Assembly: GCF_910585425.1 (NCBI RefSeq)
Contig: NZ_CAJUCP010000013.1
Location: 1-59,065, forward strand
Source of the DNA: an uncultured Acetatifactor sp.
Lineage (GTDB): Bacteria > Bacillota > Clostridia > Lachnospirales > Lachnospiraceae
Reading direction: 5' to 3'
Length of the DNA: 59,065 bases
Position numbers and translations under genes: made by a program
The notes under the pieces: model-generated
What the model was told of the DNA's origin: nothing
Databases searched by the model: none
The model's input: only the letters and a program-made list of their open reading frames with translations
Shown: positions 54,765-59,065 of the stretch, piece after piece
Layout of the letters: the number at the start of each line of letters is the position of its first letter
How positions within the stretch are numbered: position 1 is the stretch's first letter

Positions 54765-56081
54765 ATGGCGAAGTTGACATTTGTGGGAGGCATACATCCC
54801 TACGATGGAAAGGATCTCTCCAAGGACAGGCCCATAGCGGACGTCCTGCCGGGGAACGAGCTGGTGTATCCTCTGTCGCAGCATATCGGGGCCCCGGCCA
54901 AACCGATCGTGGCGAAAGGGGACAGGGTGCTCATGGGACAGAAGATTGCCGAGAGCGGCGGATTCGTCTCCGCGCCCATCTACGCATCCGTATCCGGCAC
55001 GGTGAAGACGCTGGAAGCCAGGCGTGTAGTCACAGGGGATCAGGTCATGAGCATCGTGGTGGAGAATGACGGCCAGTATGAGGATGTGGGATTCCGTCCC
55101 CGGGAGGACGCGAAGAGCCTGTCCCGTGAGGAAATCGTGGACATCATAAAGGAGGCCGGAATCGTAGGCATGGGAGGGGCAGGCTTTCCTACCCATGTAA
55201 AGCTATCCCCCAAGGAGCCGGAGAAAATCGACTATGTGATCGCGAACTGCGCGGAGTGCGAGCCCTATCTGACATCGGACTACCGCAGGATGCTGGAGGA
55301 GCCGGAGAAGCTGGTGGGGGGCCTGCGGATCGCCCTGCAGCTGTTTCCCAATGCCACGGGCATCCTGGCGGTGGAGGACAACAAGCCGGACTGCGTCTCC
55401 CTGCTCCGGGGCCTGGTGAAGGACGACCCGAAGATCTCCGTGAAGGCCCTGAAGACAAAGTACCCCCAGGGCGGCGAGAGGCAGCTGATCTACGCCACCA
55501 CGGGCAGGCGGATCAACTCCACCATGCTCCCGGCGGACGTGGGCTGCGTGGTGAACAATGTGGATACCATTGTGGCGGTGTACAGGGCAGTGATGGAGGG
55601 GCGGCCCCTGATAGAGAGGATCGTCACCGTCACAGGAGATGCCGTGGCGGTTCCGCAGAACTTCCGGGTGAAGATAGGCACCAGCTACAGCCAGGTGCTG
55701 GATGCCGCGGGAGGCTTCAAGAGCACGCCGGAGAAGATCATCTGCGGCGGCCCCATGATGGGATTCGGCATGTTCGACCTGAATGTGCCCACCACCAAGA
55801 CGTCCACGGCGCTGCTGGCGCTGTCCAAGGATGAGGTGTCGGCCATGGAGCCGGGGCCCTGTATCAACTGCGGGCGCTGCGTGGAGGTCTGCCCGGGCAG
55901 GGTCATCCCCAGCAGGCTGGCGGACTACGCGGAGCGCTTCGACGAGGAGGCGTTTCTGGCGAATTACGGCATGGAGTGCTGCGAGTGCGGCTGCTGCAGC
56001 TTCATCTGCCCGGCCAAGCGGCCTCTGACCCAACAGATCAAGTCCATGCGCAAGATCCTGCTGGCCAAAAAGAAAAAATAG
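54765..56081 (+). CDS. rnfC: Rnf complex subunit RnfC
   Basis: A 438-residue subunit that takes electrons from or gives them to NAD(H). N-terminal GGIHPYDGKDLSKDRPI, the flavin/NADH loop VGMGGAGFPTHVKL (near 128-141), AECEPYLTSDYR, and two 4Fe-4S motifs CINCGRCVEVCPGR (near 366-379) and CCECGCCSFICPAKRP (near 405-420). The Rnf complex couples electron flow between reduced ferredoxin and NAD to export of sodium or protons. AGAAAGGAC precedes the ATG. First gene of the operon. Confidence 0.96.
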   Translation: MAKLTFVGGIHPYDGKDLSKDRPIADVLPGNELVYPLSQHIGAPAKPIVAKGDRVLMGQKIAESGGFVSAPIYASVSGTVKTLEARRVVTGDQVMSIVVENDGQYEDVGFRPREDAKSLSREEIVDIIKEAGIVGMGGAGFPTHVKLSPKEPEKIDYVIANCAECEPYLTSDYRRMLEEPEKLVGGLRIALQLFPNATGILAVEDNKPDCVSLLRGLVKDDPKISVKALKTKYPQGGERQLIYATTGRRINSTMLPADVGCVVNNVDTIVAVYRAVMEGRPLIERIVTVTGDAVAVPQNFRVKIGTSYSQVLDAAGGFKSTPEKIICGGPMMGFGMFDLNVPTTKTSTALLALSKDEVSAMEPGPCINCGRCVEVCPGRVIPSRLADYAERFDEEAFLANYGMECCECGCCSFICPAKRPLTQQIKSMRKILLAKKKK

Positions 56082-56111
56082 ACAGTTACATAAAACCTAG
56101 GAGAAAAACTC

Positions 56112-57053
56112 ATGAGCGAATTGTTCAAAGTATCATCTAATCCTCATATTCGTTCCAAAGTGGCCACGAACGGACTGATGGCGGCGGTGCTCATAGCCCT
56201 GATGCCCGCCACAGGCTTTGGAATCTATAACTTCGGGCCAAGGGCCCTGGCGGTGATCGCGGTGACCATCGCCAGTACGATCCTGACGGAATACTTCTTC
56301 GGACTCTATAAAGGGAAACTGACGGTGACGGACCTGTCGGCGGTGGTGACGGGGCTGTTATTGGCGCTGAACCTTCCGGTGACCATCCCCCTGTGGATGG
56401 CGGCACTGGGCGGCGTCTTCGCCATCCTGGTGGTGAAGATGCTCTTCGGCGGCCTGGGACAGAACTTCATGAACCCGGCGCTGGCGGCCAGATGCTTCCT
56501 GCTGATCTCCTTCCCCACTGCCATGACGGCCTTCCAGTGCGACGGCTACACAGGCGCTACGCCTCTGGCGGCGCTGAAGGCGGGGGAAGCGGTGAACGTG
56601 CTGGATATGGTGATAGGGCGCACCGCGGGCACCATCGGCGAGACCTCGGTGATCGCCATTTTGGTGGGGGCGTGCATCCTGATCCTGTTCGGGGTCATCG
56701 ACATCCGCATCCCCGGCAGCTACATAGTGACCTTCGTCCTCTTCGCGGGCCTGTTTGGGGGCCACGGCTTCCATCCCGCCTACCTGGCGGCGCAGCTGGC
56801 CGGCGGCGGCCTGATGCTGGGCGCGTTCTTCATGGCCACGGACTATGTGACCAGGCCGATTACGATAAAGGGACAATATGTGTACGGCATCGTCCTGGGG
56901 CTGCTGACGGGGATCTTCCGTATCTTCGGCCCCGGCGCGGAGGGAGTCTCCTACGCCATCATCCTGGGCAATCTTCTGGTGCCGCTGATCGAGAAATGCA
57001 CCAGGCCGACTGCTTTCGGATACCAGAAAGGAGGGAGACGTCTTGAAAAATAA
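56112..57053 (+). CDS. rnfD: Rnf complex subunit RnfD
   Basis: A 313-residue membrane protein with about nine helices. Start KVSSNPHIRSKVATNGLMAA; the covalent FMN site is in CDGYTGATPLAALK (near 136-149, Thr in GAT). GLGQNFMNPALAARCFLL and ATDYVTRPITIKGQY are family stretches. Overlaps rnfG by 11 bases. Confidence 0.95.
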   Translation: MSELFKVSSNPHIRSKVATNGLMAAVLIALMPATGFGIYNFGPRALAVIAVTIASTILTEYFFGLYKGKLTVTDLSAVVTGLLLALNLPVTIPLWMAALGGVFAILVVKMLFGGLGQNFMNPALAARCFLLISFPTAMTAFQCDGYTGATPLAALKAGEAVNVLDMVIGRTAGTIGETSVIAILVGACILILFGVIDIRIPGSYIVTFVLFAGLFGGHGFHPAYLAAQLAGGGLMLGAFFMATDYVTRPITIKGQYVYGIVLGLLTGIFRIFGPGAEGVSYAIILGNLLVPLIEKCTRPTAFGYQKGGRRLEK

Positions 57054-57666
57054 GAGCGATGTCAGCGTGATGCTGAAAGAGGCGGGAATCCTTTTTGCCA
57101 TAACCCTGATAGCGGGGCTGGTCCTGGGGCTGGTCAACGAGCTGACCAGGGACCGCATCCGCATCCAGCAGGAGAAGGCGGTGCAGGAGGCCTGTGCTGC
57201 CGTGTTCCAGACAGCGGCCTCCTTCGAGGAGATGGAATATGAGCCGGACGAGGCGCTGAGCCAGGAGCTCGGCGCTGACGGGGTAAAGATAGGCAGCGTC
57301 TACCGGGCCCTTGGCAGCGACGGAAGCCCCCTGGGCGTGGTGGTGGAATCCACCTCCACCGAAGGCTACGGCGGCAATATCGTGCTGTACCTGGGGGTCA
57401 CCAACGAAGGCGTGCTGAATGACATCTCCATCCTGGAGATAGCGGAGACCCCGGGGCTGGGGATGCTGGCGCCGGAGGAGCTGGTGCCCCAGTTCCATGA
57501 GAAGAATGTGGACAGCTTCGCCTACACCAAGACAGGCGCATCGGCTGAAAACGAGATAGACGCCATCGCCGGCGCTACCATAACCACGAAAGCCGTCACC
57601 AACGCGGTGAACGGAGGGCTTAAGGCGGCGCAGGATCTGACGGAGGGAGGTGCCTCTAATGAATAA
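57043..57666 (+). CDS. rnfG: Rnf complex subunit RnfG
   Basis: A 207-residue subunit with one N-terminal membrane helix (ILFAITLIAGLVLGLVNEL, about residues 12-30) and an outside domain that binds FMN covalently at the Thr of AIAGATITTKAVTNAV (near 173-188). TTG start at 57043 with GGAGGGAGAC before it, within rnfD. Overlaps rnfE by 8 bases. Confidence 0.93.
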   Translation: MKNKSDVSVMLKEAGILFAITLIAGLVLGLVNELTRDRIRIQQEKAVQEACAAVFQTAASFEEMEYEPDEALSQELGADGVKIGSVYRALGSDGSPLGVVVESTSTEGYGGNIVLYLGVTNEGVLNDISILEIAETPGLGMLAPEELVPQFHEKNVDSFAYTKTGASAENEIDAIAGATITTKAVTNAVNGGLKAAQDLTEGGASNE

Positions 57667-58393
57667 TGCAGGTGAGAGGCTTTACAACGGCCTGGTCAAA
57701 GAAAATCCCACCTTTGTGCTGATGCTGGGCATGTGCCCTACATTGGCCGTGACCACCTCGGCCATGAACGGCCTGGGGATGGGTCTTACTACTATGGTAG
57801 TATTGGCGCTGAGCAATCTGATCATCTCGCTGCTGCGGGGCATCATCCCGGGCCGGGTGCGGATTCCGGCGTTCATCGTCATCATCGCCTCCTTCGTGAC
57901 GGCGGTGCAGCTGCTCCTGCAGGCCTATATCCCGGCCCTGAACAAGTCCCTGGGAGTGTACATACCGCTGATTGTGGTGAACTGCATCATCCTGGGGCGG
58001 GCGGAGAGCTACGCCTACTCGAACCCTGCGATTCCCTCCCTGTTCGATGGGATCGGCATGGGGCTGGGCTTCACCTTTGCCCTGACCTGCATCGGCGCGG
58101 TGAGGGAGCTTTTGGGAGCCGGGGAGATCTTTGGCCTGGCGCTGATGCCGGATTCCTTTGTGCCCATCCGCATCTTCGGGCAGGCGCCGGGGGCATTCTT
58201 CGTGCTGGCCGCTTTGGTGGCCCTGCAGAATTATGTCAAGGATGCCCGGAAGAAGGCAGGGAAGAGCTATGAGAAGATTGGTTCCGGGTGCAGCGAGGAC
58301 TGCATGAACTGTTCCGAGAAGGGCTGCACGAAGCGCTTCTACGGTGAGGACGGGACGAGAAAGGCTGCGGAGCCGGATAAGGAGGAGAGATAA
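57659..58393 (+). CDS. rnfE: Rnf complex subunit RnfE with cysteine-rich tail
   Basis: A 244-residue membrane protein of six helices (NPTFVLMLGMCPTLAVTTSA, with the conserved membrane cysteine; GIGMGLGFTFALTCIGAVRE). RnfE and RnfA form the core with the membrane iron-sulfur cluster. After the last helix a soluble tail holds four cysteines in CSEDCMNCSEKGC (near 211-223), a metal-binding-like pattern. ATG 57659 after GGAGGGAGG. Confidence 0.93.
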   Translation: MNNAGERLYNGLVKENPTFVLMLGMCPTLAVTTSAMNGLGMGLTTMVVLALSNLIISLLRGIIPGRVRIPAFIVIIASFVTAVQLLLQAYIPALNKSLGVYIPLIVVNCIILGRAESYAYSNPAIPSLFDGIGMGLGFTFALTCIGAVRELLGAGEIFGLALMPDSFVPIRIFGQAPGAFFVLAALVALQNYVKDARKKAGKSYEKIGSGCSEDCMNCSEKGCTKRFYGEDGTRKAAEPDKEER

Positions 58394-58984
58394 ATGGGAA
58401 TGGAGAATGTGAAAGAGCTGCTTGTCATTTTGATCGGCTCCTCTCTGGTGAGCAATGTGGTGCTCAGCCAGTTCCTGGGGCTCTGCCCCTTCCTGGGCGT
58501 GTCCCGCAAGACCAACACGGCGGCGGGCATGGGGGCGGCGGTCATCTTCGTCATCACCCTGGCCAGCGCGGTGGCGGGCGCGATCTACCGGTTCGTGCTG
58601 GTGAAGTTCCATGTGGAATACCTGGAGACCATCGTGTTCATCCTGGTCATCGCCGCGCTGGTGCAGTTCGTGGAGATGTTCCTGAAAAAGGCCATGCCCT
58701 CGCTCTATGAGGCGCTGGGGGTCTACCTCCCCCTGATCACCACCAACTGCGCGGTGCTGGGCGTGGCGATCACCAATGTGCAGAAGGAGTACGGGATACT
58801 CACCGGCATCGTCAACGGCTTCGCCACCGCGGTGGGCTTCACCATCGCCATCGTGATTCTGGCGGGGCTCCGGGAGAAGCTGGAGTACAATGACATCCCC
58901 AAGTCCTTTCGGGGCATGCCAACGGTGCTGCTGACGGCAGGGCTGATGGCCATTGCTTTCTGTGGGTTTTCGGGGTTGTTGTAG
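58394..58984 (+). CDS. rnfA: Rnf complex subunit RnfA
   Basis: A 196-residue, six-helix partner of RnfE. Family stretches: LSQFLGLCPFLGVSRKTNTA (with the conserved cysteine) and LPLITTNCAVLGVAITN near residues 113-129. Follows rnfE directly; GGAGGAG lies before the ATG. In most Rnf operons rnfB follows; here 81 bases remain before the edge and no RnfB start (a membrane anchor then a Cys motif) is seen in them. Confidence 0.95.
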   Translation: MGMENVKELLVILIGSSLVSNVVLSQFLGLCPFLGVSRKTNTAAGMGAAVIFVITLASAVAGAIYRFVLVKFHVEYLETIVFILVIAALVQFVEMFLKKAMPSLYEALGVYLPLITTNCAVLGVAITNVQKEYGILTGIVNGFATAVGFTIAIVILAGLREKLEYNDIPKSFRGMPTVLLTAGLMAIAFCGFSGLL

Positions 58985-59065
58985 AATAAAAAACAGCAAT
59001 GATTCGTCCGGTGCCCCAGAGGAATTACGGACGCGCCCTCTGCGGCCGGAAGTCCTCTGAGAGTG
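58985..59065 (+). other. 81-base tail after rnfA, structured but without a gene
   Basis: Two nested pairings are possible: CGTCCG with CGGACG and CAGAGG with CCTCTG. No reading frame of rnfB type begins here. The stretch may be a spacer with a hairpin or the left end of another element; it is cut by the window edge. Confidence 0.35.

Overview
The window looks like the chromosome of an obligately anaerobic gut-type Clostridia member, most likely Lachnospiraceae. Grounds: a six-gene-type Rnf locus (rnfC-D-G-E-A visible), a biotin-dependent sodium-pump decarboxylase operon, the clostridial cmk-ispH-S1 gene order, GGAGG-type ribosome binding sites, and LicD/Wzx/Wzy polysaccharide genes of Firmicute type. 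This assignment is inference; no rRNA or marker comparison was possible.

Layout. 1-1.1 kb: the 3' end of an unknown gene and a shattered HTH regulator gene on the minus strand. 1.2-10.9 kb: a HipA-like kinase gene joined by a 4-base overlap to a complete Wadjet (JetD-A-B-C) plasmid-defence operon. 11-12.4 kb: a MATE transporter. 12.5-14.3 kb: a truncated AAA ATPase fragment, a 209-bp AT-rich segment enclosed by perfect 36-bp inverted repeats and carrying a good promoter, and an orphan AbiEi-type regulator. 14.3-25 kb: an AT-rich surface polysaccharide locus (glycosyltransferases, LicD and LicC-like genes, polymerase, flippase, a frameshifted membrane protein), ended by a strong terminator. 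25.2-30.3 kb: an Rpn-type nuclease gene behind a repeated leader, alaS, and a secreted LysM protein.

30.5-42 kb is an accessory island: an unknown protein paired with a protein kinase-STAND NTPase-repeat protein, a DUF4230 membrane protein, a lipoprotein, and then a mosaic in which copies of one promoter/leader and copies of a 154-bp terminator-bearing repeat delimit small gene cassettes (PD-(D/E)XK-like protein, toxin-antitoxin-like GNAT pair, debris of TM2, SPFH, DUF6591-like and Rpn genes).

42.1-47.6 kb: carboxyltransferase, OadG-like, biotin carrier, OadB and OadA genes, forming one or two sodium-translocating decarboxylases that share their membrane and biotin parts. 47.8-53.4 kb: GNAT, a small unknown protein, a BaiN-type flavoprotein, cmk, ispH, S1 protein, cheR. 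53.5-54.6 kb: a minus-strand DEDD exonuclease-like gene. 54.8-59 kb: rnfC, D, G, E, A; rnfB is not seen before the edge. The decarboxylase and Rnf loci together suggest an energy economy based on ion (probably sodium) gradients.

The most interesting parts are the kinase-coupled Wadjet operon, the kinase-STAND pair, the inverted-repeat promoter segment ahead of the polysaccharide locus, and the repeat-delimited cassette array.
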